Source of the DNA: Adiantum capillus-veneris
Taxonomy: Eukaryota; Streptophyta; Polypodiopsida; Polypodiales; Pteridaceae
Direction: 5' to 3'
NCBI GenBank assembly: GCA_014529385.2
Contig: CM043962.1
Location: 128,225,470 to 128,289,469, forward strand
Length of the DNA: 64,000 nt
Made by a program: the position numbers and the translations under genes
In this document: positions 22,631-33,419 of the stretch, piece after piece
Numbering within the stretch: position 1 is the first letter of the stretch
How the letters are laid out: every line of letters begins with the position of its first letter
Notes under the pieces: model-generated
Told to the model about the DNA's origin: nothing
The model's database searches: none
What the model saw: the letters and a program-made list of their open reading frames with translations, nothing else

Positions 22631-24144
22631 GGAAAGAGCAGGCATCAGCCGAAGAACACGAAGCCACATCTGCTGTGCCAAAGGACAGTCCCAAAGACAG
22701 TGACACTGACTCTCCACAAGATGGTCACAAGCTGCACATGCGACCGAGAGACCACTATGCACAAGCCTGCTCCCAATTGTTGTAGCTTTGTGTGCGACCA
22801 GCCACTGAAACAAAGTGACTAGCCTCGACTGTCTGGAGTCCCACAACCTCTCCCAAAAAGCTGCCAAGAACTCAGCTGTGACCCTCCTCCTGCCAATGAG
22901 GTGCTGCAGCAGGGCGAGCCTTTCTCTGTGCTGCCAGTATGTGACGTCCTAGTCGAACAGTGTACTGAAAGAAAGGGACACCTGGGTGGTCTGCAGAAGA
23001 GAAAGGGTCCCTCCAAAGCCACTCTCCAGGATCCCACTATACTCGTGCCAGTGGACAACACTCCCAAGCGCAGTCTTAAATGTCCAGTCTCAAGAGCTGC
23101 TGGGTCAGGATCGATGACACAAGTCCTCCCACAGATGCCCACCACTCGGATCCTATGAAAACAACACTTTGCCACCTGCAGGGCCTCTACTGCAACTCGC
23201 TGTAAGCGTCCCTCACTCTGTAACTCGAAAAACAGGGAGGGAACAGTCTCTGAGCAAGCCCGAACTGAGATGAGAACCTCCAGTAGCGTGAAGGCTCCCA
23301 TCCATCTGGGCGCTGCTGGCTCGAGAGGTGTGAGCCACTTAGCTGGTACTACCTCTGTGATGTCCTGGCATATGCTCTGCACCCCTCTCATGCCCTGTAA
23401 ACTGAAAGCCCTGCAGCTCCTCTGACAAGCCTGAAAACTGTAAACAATCACCTAAAGAGCGTGCGGGACCCCAAGAAACATGAGGCCGACTACCAACCAA
23501 GTGGCCTCTCTGAGTGCTAACCATGGGGTTCCAAACAAGGGGCTGTCGCATACGCTCCTCCGTGCAAGTAGGCTGCCGCTGCTCCAGGCCTCGCCGCAAA
23601 TGCTCCCAAGATCGGAGCAAACTCACAGCGAAGCGGTCCTCCAGTCTCCTGCTCAAACCAAGTCTACGCATCTCTGTGAAGATCCATCTGGTCGAAGGTC
23701 GCCAGGGGCCTCCTGCCTGAGGCACCCTAGCACGAAGCCACTGTAGCAAGAACTCCTTCCAGGGCTCCTCACTTGGAAGAAGTCCTCTGACGATGAACTT
23801 CCCAAGAAGGGCTCTGCTCTGTTGTGCAGGGTCTATGATCCCAAGTCCTCCCCGTGAACAAGGAAGAGTGATGATTTGCCAAGCCACTTTGGCCCGGGCT
23901 ATTCGCCCTGACCAAAGGAAGTTCGTGATCAGCCCTCTCTACCTGGCTGATACAAGAACTCAAAAAGATTTAGCAAGAAGTGATGCACCACATAGTAGCC
24001 AACAACATCTGGTTGGCCACTACAACTCTGCCAGCCAAAGAAAGTCGTACGAAGCTTCAATGTAACAACTTCCTCCTGATAGACAGGAGGAGGGGAGCAA
24101 TCTACTGCTTGGGAGACAAGTCCAAACCAACTTGACAGCCCAAG
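22631..24144 (-). pseudogene. LINE-B ORF2 C-terminal half (thumb to zf-RVT)
   Basis: Recognisable pieces on the minus strand are GGLGIIDPAQQSRALLGKFI (about 23850), SRRLEDRFAVSLLRSWEHLR, ISVRACSETVPSLFFELQ and the zf-RVT segment RLVTLFQWLVAHKA with CAACDHLVESQCHCLWDC (22860-22660). Each matches LINE-A ORF2 closely. It is broken into at least three frames. Confidence 0.85.
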
Positions 24145-24528
24145 TGTTATGTCCCGCTCACAGGAGAGGGGATCTAGCCCATATGCCGTTGGGATGGGCG
24201 TCGAGTGTCCGGGCGGACGTAGTGTGAACACGGCCAGTCTGGCCGGTCATTATTATAAAAGGGAGGCCAAGGCCTCATTTGCAGTTATCGACCCCCATTG
24301 GCAGAGTGCCAATGGTTAGCCCGCGAGGCTAGGAGTGCGCGAGGTCACCTCGAGGAGGTGAGGCGGGGTGGTATGGGACGCCCGATCTTACAAGTACACG
24401 CCTACGTCCTCGGATGTTGGTCCCAGCACGGGGGAGCTGCCGGATGGTGGCTATGGTCGGGTGGTTCGTCCGACGCGTATTTGTAGGCGGTATGTGTAGC
24501 CGGAAGATCCATCTCCTTGTTCGTTTCA
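24145..24528 (+). repeat. gypsy-C 5' LTR, 384 bp
   Basis: It begins TGTTATG and ends TTTCA directly before the primer site. A TATA box TATAAAA is at 24254-24260. Unlike most LTRs in this window it lacks the GAAATACCGAAAGGGG box, which marks it as a different gypsy lineage. Confidence 0.75.
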
Positions 24529-24540
24529 TGGTATCAGAGC
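24529..24540 (+). promoter_or_regulatory. Primer-binding site (initiator Met tRNA) of gypsy-C
   Basis: TGGTATCAGAGC directly abuts the LTR end CA at 24527-24528. Confidence 0.85.
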
Positions 24541-24880
24541 CGGCTTGGCTGCACGAAAGACCGTGTGCACACCTACGGGTTGGTTCGAGTCGGATAATCA
24601 CTGTTTTATGTAATTTTTGATGAATTAACTGTTTAACTGATTATTTTCTTCTCATAAGCTTGTGTGCAGGTGAAATTTAGTTGCTCGCTGATTTTTTATA
24701 AAATTCAGCAGTCTAGCAGGTGGAAGTGCTGAAAATCAGAGGATTACTTATTGATTTTACTGGTTTTCGATGAAAATCAGTATATTACTCATTAATTTGC
24801 TGATTTTGGATGGAATTCAGCATACAGTATGTTTTTTTTATAAAAAAAAACCCTCTCTGTAATCTCCTTCTCTGTGCGAA

Positions 24881-24882
<2 letters not shown>

Positions 24883-24939
<57 letters not shown>
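24883..24939 (+). repeat. (AG)n microsatellite in the gypsy-C leader
   Basis: About 57 bases of uninterrupted AG repeats between the primer site and Gag. It is not next to LINE sequence, unlike the longer GA tracts at 32-45 kb. Confidence 0.9.
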
Positions 24940-24941
<2 letters not shown>

Positions 24942-25535
24942 CTCAGCAATGCAAAGTGAACCTGTCTGCAGGTAGCGTGATGAGCAAAGGGGCTCGCAAC
25001 AGCGTGAGGAGGGAGAGGAGGAGGAATCAGCGTGGACTCCAGCGTGGAAAAAAAAAGCATGGCTCTGGCTTCAATTTGCGCGTGCTGGCCACGGGTGGGC
25101 ACAAGGCTTAAGCGTGCCCGATTCCTTTCTCCCCAAGTCTCCACGCGTCAGCCTCTTCGCTCGAAGGCCTCAAACGTAGCGCTGACCTCTTTTTTTTTTC
25201 AACGCTGCTTTCTTTTAATAAGTTATGAGTTGCCTTTTAATTTTTTGATTTGGCCAGGACTTTTTTTTAAGGCCAAAGTTTGAAACCTGCAACTCATTAA
25301 AATTGCTTACAGAAAGTGAGTTTTCCTACAGAGAAACTCATTTTTCTAGCCCTCTGCTCCTCTCTACTGCTTCTCTCTCTTACCCGCTCGCACTCCCGTG
25401 CTCCCGCCATCACCTGCTCGCCTTCAGACGCTCACGCCAACGCGTAGAGCTCCTCGAACTTCAACTTTTCGCGACCGAAAAGTGCAGAAAAGGCCCGGTT
25501 TCGCGTGAAATTTCTAGTTTTTCACGCACTTTGCC

Positions 25536-26580
25536 ATGGATTCCTCCAACTCAGATGTGCAGCGTGACGATGCGCCAGGTAATATCCAAATTCCATTCAC
25601 GCATGCTCTCTACACATGGATTACAAGTACTTTCCAGAGTTTTGACGAGCGTGTTACCGCTCTGGAAAACACGAATGCGCTTGTCCTCTCTCGAAGGGGT
25701 CATGTAGTGGCTCAGTTCGCGACTCTCTACTCTCGAAAATATGGCTCAGTCGACGACTGCGCGTATTTCCGAGGACGAAACCCATCTCTAGCAATTGCGG
25801 ATGCAAATTGCTTTTGGGCGTTCACAACGTGGTCCGACTGCCACAATTCCGTACAAAACTACAAATTTCTCAGGTGAAGAGGAGTGTACGCAACTAGTTG
25901 TAAATAACTGGCTGCATCAGTGGACCATGTATTTTGATCTCCATGGGGGGCATGATGAACGGAGGATTCAGACGATTCCTCTCTATGTGCGCAGTAAGGC
26001 GCTTACCTGGTGGCGCGACATGACAGAGAAGCCTACGACGTGGGTTGATTTTTGTGTGAAATTCAAGAGGGATTTCGCCAAAATGGACCCTTTGAAAGCT
26101 TATGCCAAATTGCAGAGTCTTTCGATGAAAACTGTCTTTTGATAAGTATATGACAGCTTTCAAAGAGGCGCTCACCTTCTGCAAAGTGGATTCTACGCAC
26201 GCTGTGCACATGTATCTGTTGGGACTACATGAGGATTATCGTTGGGCCTTAATCAAAGACAAAGCCCTGACTGATGTCGAGGATGCAGTGGCAAAGGCCA
26301 GGACGTTCCATTCAATAAATGGAGTGAATTATGAGAAGAAAAGAACTGCATACCATCAATCCGGTGAGGGTGCTTCGAGGAAGCGACCGCAATTCCAACA
26401 TAAGTCCAAATCACCGCCGAGATCTTCTCAGGAGAAGAAGAAAGCCAGAAATGCTTCAATTGTTGATGCAGTGAAGAAGGGGGCTTGCTTTGGATGTGGC
26501 CAGACGGGTCACCAAATCAAGGATTGCCCCAAGAAGAAGACAAAGAAACTGCAAGGTTGTCCTTCGCTTCAGATTCACGA
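25536..26580 (+). pseudogene. gypsy-C Gag with CCHC knuckle
   Basis: It starts MDSSNSDVQRDDAPGNIQIP. Gag capsid motifs follow in a second frame (WTMYFDLHGGHDERRIQTIP, ALTWWRDMTEKPTTWVDF, about 25920-26065) and in a third frame from 26150 ([20 protein letters not shown]). A basic linker leads to the knuckle [18 protein letters not shown] at about 26488-26540. Two frameshifts (near 25800-25870 and 26140) break an otherwise well-preserved gene. Confidence 0.85.
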
Positions 26581-27707
26581 GATCTCAGGTAACTCTGATG
26601 TTCAAGTTGAAATCCATCATTTAGCGCACAGTTCATGCACTAATTGTACTTTTAGCACCAAAGTGTTTGATAAGCACGATCTTCTCCGTTCCCCTGGGAA
26701 GATCAATGGTCACGACGTGACCGTACTCCTTGATAATGGAAGCTCACACAATTTTGTGGATGCAAAATTGGTGCAGAAACTGAGCCTGCGGACACGGGAC
26801 AGTGACCATGAGTATCGCGTGAAGATGGCTCGTGGCGTGGATACGGATGTATGGAATGAGATGGTTCCAGGCTTGTCGCTCGAGCTAGCTGATTACAAAG
26901 AGAACCTGAATTTCCACATCATGCGCTTGGACAGAGCAGATGTTATTTTAGGAATTCCATGGTTTTATGATAAACAAGACTCATTGTATATAGACTATGT
27001 ACATCACTCTCTTGTTTTTGTTAAGCAAAACATGCCTCATGTATCTGTGTCGCTTTGTAATCAGAAGTCTGTAAATAATGGTTTTGCAATACCAGTTGTT
27101 ACTGCTTTGGAAATGTATAAAGCAATAAAGTCTTCTGATGTTGACTTTTATCAATGTGTACCATTTGCTTGGTTTGATTCATTAGTGCTTGGTACTTCTA
27201 TCATTGAATTTCGTAAAAATGTTTTATGTTCTTCTGTTGAACTTTGGAATTCCGACGAATCCAACCTTATCCGAGGAATCATGACTGATTTCGAGGATGT
27301 TTTTCCTGATGGTCTACCTCCTGGCTTGTCGCCTTCGAGAGGAGTAGATCATGGCATTGAGTTGGTGGCTGATAGCCAACCCTTCTCAAAGCAACCCTAT
27401 CGATTTAGTAAAACCGAAGAGGATGAGATTCAGCGGCAGCTGAAAGATTATCTCGACAGGGGTTTTGTTCGACCAAGTAAGTCCCCGTGGGGAGCGCCAG
27501 TGTTACTTTCTCGAAAGAAGGATAACACTATGCGCTTCTGCGTGGATTACAAGGGGTTGAATAAGCTCACTGGCAAGAACAAGTATCGGCTCCCGCTCAT
27601 GGACGATCTAATAGATCAGCTCCATGGAGCGTTGTATTTTACGAAGAGAGACCTTCGATCAGGCTATCATCAGATACGGATCAAACTGGAAGATATTCCT
27701 AAGACAA
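26581..27707 (+). pseudogene. gypsy-C protease and N-terminal reverse transcriptase
   Basis: This is in frame with the end of Gag, as is usual for a Gag-Pol polyprotein. The protease active-site region reads [20 protein letters not shown] (about 26720-26780), with Asn replacing the usual Ser/Thr neighbourhood (LDSGATHNF is common), so activity is doubtful. Then VILGIPWF and the RT leader [44 protein letters not shown] and [11 protein letters not shown]. The catalytic YxDD box is absent because the frame is cut after PKT. Confidence 0.88.
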
Positions 27708-27737
27708 GTGGTTCGTCCGACGCGTATCTGTAGGCGG

Positions 27738-29535
27738 TACCGAACTGTAGCCCCTGGGGGAATCCACCCGAAACCCTCACCTGGCATCTAATCGGGCACA
27801 GGAGCACTACCAACGAGAAAGCCACCGTCTTTCTTTAGTTGATCGGTGCGTCAGATGCGCAACAAAAGGTCTCTAGAGCCTGCTCAAACCTATGAAGGTT
27901 GGCCTCCTGGCCATCCAAGTACAAGGCTGAGTCGTCAGCAAACTCAGCGTCTAGTAGCTCATCTCCCCGAATAGGGAGTGCTAAGCCTTGTAAACCAACT
28001 TGCTGCGACACCAAATACCTGCTCATCGCCTCAGCATAGAACAGAAAGAGGAAGGGGGCAGGAGGGCAGCCCTGTCTGATCGAACCTGTGAGCATGAAAG
28101 GATGACCTCTAGCTCCTGACAAAAGTACCTGACTTTCTGTTCGTCTGTACAAAGCTGACACCTCTCTGATCCAAGCATCTGAGAAGCCCATCCTGCGTAG
28201 AGTGCCCTCCAGAAAGTCCCAGTCAACTCTGTCGTAGGCCTTCTCAAAGTCGAGAAGAAGAATCACCAGATCCTCACCACGGAGCCTCGCTAGCGCAACA
28301 GCCCCCCAAAAAGTAAAGATGTTGTCAAGGATACTGCGCTCCTTGACAAAACTTGTCTGAGTCCCATGTATAAGGCTCTCTAGAAGTGGCTGGATCCTCA
28401 AACTTAAAGCCTTGGCAAGAATTTTGTAGGCTGAGTTGAGGATGGTGATGGGGCGCCACTGTCGAATCTCATCCAAGAGCCACCCTCCTTGGAAATGTGG
28501 TAGATCAGACCCTCACTCATGCTGTCAGACATCTCTCCTGTGCACAAGATGTACTGGAAAGCACTATAGAGATTTGAGCCAAGCAAGTCTCAGTACTCCA
28601 AGAAAAAACTGGGAGTCAAGCCATCCTCACCTGGACAGCTACCACGGGGGAGTGCACTAAGAGCTGTATGCAACTCCTCAAGCTGAAGTTGCAGATCAAG
28701 CCTCTGACGCATCTCCTCGGTCACAAGGCAAGGCATCTATGCCCACACTTGCTCCCTGCATGCATCCTGACGCTCTGACTAAGGCTCTACAGACAGTAAC
28801 TCACGGTAAAAGTCAGTAGCAACTGCACGCATGTCCTCTGGCTCAGAAGCAACTGACCGGTCGGGCCTCCTCAACTGACTGACCTTGGCATGCGTATGCT
28901 GAGGTCCCACTGCCTCGAAGAAAGCACCACTCACTCTGTCACCCACCTGCGTCCACTGAGATGCATGTCGTTGGAAAGCAAACTCATGGCGCAGCTCCTC
29001 TGTGCTAACAAGCTCCTGGCGAGCCTGCTGTAACTGCTCCTCCAACCAAGCACTGTCTGGATGCTGCTCCTGCATCCTCTGCAAGGAAGCAACGCCTCGT
29101 CTGAGACGCTGCTCCTCCTCTCTCGCTGCAGCCAGACGAGCCAAAGACTCTTGGAGAAAGAAATGACTAAGCTGAGCTAGTCCTGAGGCCACTCTGTCAG
29201 CAGGAGAATCTTGCATGTCCAAGCTCTCTGTCCAAAGAGCCTCTACTCGCTCTTTGAGTGCAGAGTCCAGCAAGACCCTCTCAGGGATCCGGAGCATCGT
29301 GCTCCCTCTCCTCTGCCTATCAGCCACTGTGAGGATCACTGGTGCATGGTTTGAGAAGGAAGTCCTTGCTAGAATGCCAACTGTCCCACGCAAGTCACAG
29401 AAATGGTTACTAGTGTAGAAGCGATCTATCCGCGATAGATTCGCTCCTCCCACTCTGCGGTCCGAACGGGAGAAGGCTAGGCTGTCTGGGGGCCTCACAA
29501 AGCTAGAGTGCTGCACAGAGTCTGAGGCATGTCTG
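27738..29535 (-). pseudogene. LINE-B ORF2: RT core and endonuclease C-terminus
   Basis: On the minus strand, 29615-28779 carries the endonuclease C-terminal part (RVGGANLSRIDRFYTSNHF, SFSNHAPVILTV) and the linker to RT. 28476-27835 carries MDEIRQWRPITILNSAYKIL, VILLLDFEKAYDRVDWDFLE, SIRQGCPPAPFLFLF and EFADDSALYLDGQ. One or more small indels near 28480 and a stop near 28780 break the frame. It is more intact than LINE-A at the two positions where LINE-A has stops. Confidence 0.85.
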
Positions 29536-30929
29536 TAACTCCCAGGTCTCCCATGTGGTGAGAGAACTCTAGGGCCTGTGTCTGGAGCCATTCCAACACT
29601 GAGTCGAGAGTCCACTTAGTCTGGTCCCTGCCGCAAAGGGGAAAAGAGAAGCCAACCGCCGAGTCCAAGGCCTCTATCCCCCTAGCTGCAAGGAACAGAA
29701 CACGAACCCTGAAGCAGGTTGCCTCAAGGTCTGATGAGGAATTGCCAAGAAAGTGTGTAAAGTCGTAGGCAAAGAAGTCCCATCGGCGCGAATGTCGAAG
29801 CTTGTTAGACCACGAGGGACTGCTGCAAAGGGAGATGTCTGTACCTGTAGCGGGGGTCGCAAGAAAGGTTGTCCCTCTCTCGCCAAGTGACTCGTGGCAA
29901 AGGCGCTGCCAAGAGATCTCCTGCCCCCTGGGTCGATTGTGGAACTGGAGCGGGAGGGGGGGGTGTAGGAGCAGGGGAGGGGAGGAGAGGGGTGAGGAGG
30001 AGAGGCGGCAGGGCTGATGAGGAGGGGGGGAACTCCGGGGGAGTTCCCCGGAGAGTGAAGCTGAGGTGGGGGCTGGAGCAGGGACCTCGACCTGCTCAAG
30101 AGGACCGAATCGGTTCCCCGTGGGAACCCACCATTGTTGGGCAGGCACCTGAGGACCACTTTGAGTGCCAGGCTCGTTGTGGCCCTTGCCGTTGTCGACC
30201 ACGAACCTGCTGCCATCCCTCCTCTGTTAGAGCCCCAGGCTCGGAGGGTGGCTCTGTCGGTGTGCTTTGTGTCTTTGCGTGTGGCTGCTGGCCAGCCCTT
30301 GGAGGCTGGGGCTGGGCCTGTGGTGTAGGTCGGGGCCTCCTCTGCGGACAGGCCTTCGCAAGATGGCCCATCTGTCGACAAATGAAGCACTGATTCGGGA
30401 GGGACGAATACTCCACGCTTTGTCTAAACCAACCCCCACTCACCCGAGGAAGTAGGATGACCTTTGGGAGAGTGTGAGTGTCCCTAACCAGGATGCGAAT
30501 TGAGGGAATGCCGGCCGCCTTGGCAGCTACTGAGGCTGTTGTGCGAGGTGTCTCCAGGACCGTCCCAATCGTTGAGCCTATCCTGGACAAAAGTGGTAAG
30601 TACTTCCTCCGAAAACCAGGAAAACAGACGGAGATGGGGATGTCTGCCTCCTCTATCAAAACATGTGAAGCAGGGTCAAAACCATGTCTCCACTGTCGAA
30701 AGTGGGCTCGAACTGCTCGGATGGTCAAGGGGCTCATGACGATGACCTTGGACGCCATCTCGGAGGTCTCAAACTCGATATGGTAGTAGCCTCGTCCGAG
30801 GAACTGGATGTCCAAGATCTTGCCCACCTCTGCAAGAAGGCGGGCTTGGAGAACGTCACGCAACTCTCCTCTGCTAGGTCTGGTGCCGAGAATCTTGCAG
30901 ATGACGGAGGTCGTGTGGAGGCGCTCCAC
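29536..30929 (-). pseudogene. LINE-B ORF1: DUF4283 and CCHC protein
   Basis: From 30929 the frame reads TTSVICKILGTRPSRGELRD, a DUF4283-like region (ILDIQFLGRGYYHIEFETSE), and the knuckle CFICRQMGHLAKACPQRR near 30365-30400. Frame changes in the Pro-rich region carry the reading to DLEATCFRVRVLFLAARG and HHMGDLGVTDMPQT (about 29530), where a deletion joins it to ORF2. LINE-B keeps the Arg codon that is a stop in LINE-A. Confidence 0.8.
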
Positions 30930-31450
30930 CTCTGCTGCGAGGCTCGCTTGCTCTGTCGGTGAAAGAGCAAGTTGGATGGTGGGCTCTGTAGGGTCGGGCG
31001 AGGGGGCTTTTGAGGAGTCCCTCTAGGGCGGAGCATGAGCCTCCATCTGTGTCTGCTGCCGTGGAGAGGGGCGAGATGGCGGTGACAAGATATGGCCCTC
31101 TACTAGACGAGCACGCTGAAATTGATGAAGATTTCAACAGAGCTTAAACCTGAGGGGGAGAGGGAGGGGGTAGCGAAACGAAAGCTATGGGAGTGCGAAG
31201 CTGGGGTGGCGCAGGCTGAGGCTGGGGGTGAGCGAGTGTGCGGACTGTTGCGCTGTGACAAGGCAGGAGGGGCGGATTTGCTGTGCGTTGGGGTAGAGTG
31301 TAGGCAGCGGGCAGGCAGGGCTGGGCAGCGCGCATTGGCGGGTAAAGGGGGGAAGCGATGGCGCGAGCGGGTGTATGCAGAGCGTGCCGGGGAGGTAAGC
31401 GAGGGCAGCAGTGAGCGTCTGTATGTTGATGCGGTGAAATTGTGAACAAT
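30930..31450 (-). other. LINE-B ORF1 start and GC-rich leader
   Basis: ORF1 N-terminal codons (ending near 31040) are followed upstream by a GC-rich stretch analogous to the LINE-A leader. The exact 5' end is not visible; sequence becomes AT-rich after about 31440. Confidence 0.45.
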
Positions 31451-31756
31451 CATCATAGATAAAGGGCAAAAAGTAGTGATGTATAAGTGAAAAGTGGATA
31501 AGTAGAGTCTAGGGGCAACATTGGCATATATGGGACCCTGTTCCCTGTCAAATTTTAAATTTGCTGCTCCGTGTCTCCGTCCCGCCTGCTTGTGTCATTG
31601 AGGACCCGCGTCCCGGGACGCGTCTCCTCTGTGTCCCATGTGAGGGACCCCTCTGCCGTCCCGTCCCACGTCCCCCATTTTGTCCCCGCCATAAAGCCCC
31701 CCCCATCTTCGGGTCACGGCGGGTCCCTTGAGACTCTGGGGAAAATTAGTTATCGC
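31451..31756. other. GC-rich segment of unknown origin
   Basis: It contains repeated GTCCC/GGGAC words, including the self-complementary CGCGTCCCGGGACGCG at about 31607-31622, similar in style to the hAT subterminal regions. No CATAGTTAC terminus or target duplication was found, so it is left unclassified. Confidence 0.35.
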
Positions 31757-32110
31757 AGTCCCATTTTTAGATTGTCTACATTGAGGGCAAGAAGAACGTG
31801 GTTGTAGATGTGCTATCTCAACAGCTACTATTTTCAACGGTCACGGCCATATTTTATCATGAGTTCGATGATACGAGGGAGGCACTATCTTTGACACATT
31901 GTAGAATGGGGAGTCAATATTAGGATAAAATCTCGAGGATGGTTACTTGATGCGTAGGGCCAAGTTGTGTGTGACGAACGCTTTGCAATAGAAAGTGTTG
32001 ACGGAGGGCTGTAATGCACCTTATGTTAGGCATAGAGGCGGCCCTCAACTATTTTTATTTTTATTGGCCTCAACTGACAGGTTTACAGGCGTAGGGATAT
32101 ACCGCAAGGT
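31757..32110 (+). pseudogene. gypsy RNase H/integrase boundary remnant
   Basis: IVYIEGKKNVVVDVLSQQ (about 31771-31825) matches the end of RNase H in gypsy-E (IVHVEGKKNVVADALSRK). About 200 bases later APYVRHRGG corresponds to the integrase zinc-binding region (PPYAGHRGI in gypsy-E). Only a decayed core remains. Confidence 0.7.
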
Positions 32111-32421
32111 CTTGGTCTTCATACTAGCCCTTGGTAGATAGAGATACCATTCTACCTGTTTCTTCCAAGCAGATATTGTTTACCTTCATGCAATTTGGAT
32201 AGAGATGATATTCCTTCTCATGACACATTATGAGGATAGATTTCCTCCTTTTGGAAATGATAAAAATGTATATGTTAGGGGATTTGAGAGATTGAAAACT
32301 GAGAAATAAGTTTTTATATATTCATATGATTTGCTTGTATATTTATCTTGAGGATGTGCCCTTTAGATGTTTATTTTAATAAGTAGATTTTCTTGCGTGC
32401 GTGCTTGTGTGTGTGTGTGTG

Positions 32422-32424
<3 letters not shown>
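32111..32424. other. AT-rich spacer ending in (GT)n
   Basis: No gene or repeat is recognised apart from a GT run at about 32403-32423 that abuts the first long GA tract. Confidence 0.45.

Positions 32425-32504
<80 letters not shown>
32425..32504 (+). repeat. (GA)n tract T1, 80 bp
   Basis: Uninterrupted GA repeats directly adjoining the 3' end of LINE-D4 (minus strand), whose tail ends in repeats of ATTTC on its own strand. Confidence 0.95.
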
Positions 32505-32507
<3 letters not shown>

Positions 32508-33054
32508 GAAATGAAATGAAATGTTATATTAACGTCTTCAGAAGGCCAGAATGACCTATGAGACTAGAAAGTTACAATGTGGTGGATCTGATACAAAGTC
32601 AGAGTAACAAAAATGACATTGACAAAATAAAATGACGGAATAAAATGCTATGGAATCTGAAACAGCTAGGTGTGATCTAAGCAGATAGGTGGGATAGCTA
32701 AATCATAGATCACAAAAGATCCAGCTAGGTGGGATAGCTAAATCACAGATCACGAAAGATCCAGCATCGGTCGTTGGTGGATCTCATCAATCTCCTCCAT
32801 GGTCAATAGCCTGACCGGGCGTCGTGCATGTTGGGCCAACGTGATCCGACTTCTCTGATGCAACCTCCGTCGATGCTGTGTAGTCCTCGGCAGCCGTGGG
32901 CGTCTGGATCCCCCTAGCTAAGGTCGCTCGGTCGCTCAGTGTGCCTCCGGTGTGAGGCGGCGAGCTCTCGTGTGGTAGTAGCTCCTCCGGGTGTCGAGTG
33001 TCTGCTCTAAAGAAGTTTGTGATCCGTTTCTGAGACTGGCTGGCCTCTCCTGAG
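32505..33054 (-). mobile_element. LINE-D4, 5'-truncated LINE-D copy
   Basis: It contains the C-terminal end of ORF2 (about 33060-32780: EASQSQKRITNFF, GGTLSDRATLARGIQTPTA; compare RQSQRCISDFF and NGTLIDRAIELGRSRRP in LINE-D2) plus the 3' untranslated region with GGCCTTCTGAAGACGTTA. It ends in ATTTC repeats and TC repeats. Its 5' end abuts the tail of LINE-D1, so the two lie head to tail. Confidence 0.75.
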
Positions 33055-33178
33055 AGAAAGAAAGAAAGAAAGAAAGCTTTATTTACGTCTTCTAAAGGCT
33101 GAAGTCGGCCTATGAGACAAATCAATGTACATCTAGTGGAAGTCCGGGTGTCCGGAAAAGAAAATACTGAAATGAAAG

Positions 33179-33373
33179 CTAATCTAGAACCGGGATGTGC
33201 AGTGTGGTGGTATGATGGTAATGTGTGGTGGTATGGGTATATATGGCTCTGGCACCGCAGATACTGACCATAGGGCTCTCATGGGTCTCAGTGATGCAAA
33301 TGAAGTCGTGGTCCTCTATAAGCTCCTCTAGTTTGTCGGGGCGAGTCCACAATGACCCATTGCAGTTCCACAC
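33179..33373 (-). pseudogene. LINE-D ORF2 endonuclease N-terminus fragment
   Basis: MWNCNGSLWTRPDKLEELIE and DFICITETHESP match the start of an APE-type endonuclease (WN-N-G, then the catalytic Glu in a TETH motif). The frame is lost about 40 codons in, where the copy jumps to the 3' end. Confidence 0.7.
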
Positions 33374-33419
33374 TGCTCCTCTGAGAAGTATCTCTGGCCA
33401 CAGCGGCGTCCCATAGGCC

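Larger units (their letters stand above)
24145..27737 (+). mobile_element. gypsy-C, Ty3/gypsy element lacking the end of RT, RNase H and integrase
   Basis: A 5' LTR (24145-24528), initiator-Met primer site, Gag, protease and the first part of RT are present. The polymerase ends after IKLEDIPKT and is followed at once by a 30-base piece of the LTR (27708-27739 repeats 24461-24492 with one mismatch), then LINE-B resumes. It is therefore a deletion derivative without a complete 3' LTR, nested in LINE-B. Confidence 0.85.
22631..31450 (-). mobile_element. LINE-B, L1-clade LINE split by gypsy-C and truncated at its 3' end
   Basis: A sister copy of LINE-A. Segment 22631-24144 matches LINE-A from about 6600 to 8140, and segment 27738-31450 matches the rest up to the leader. 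The last ~400 bases of ORF2 and the poly(A) tail are missing on the left, which is not the usual 5' truncation of LINEs and implies a later deletion. A gypsy element occupies 24145-27737. A further deletion of about 0.9 kb joins the ORF1 C-terminal region to the endonuclease C-terminal part near 29530. Confidence 0.85.

Noticed and set aside
24883-24939. Another LINE insertion site in (AG)n
   Set aside because: No LINE sequence lies on either side; the tract is inside the gypsy-C leader.
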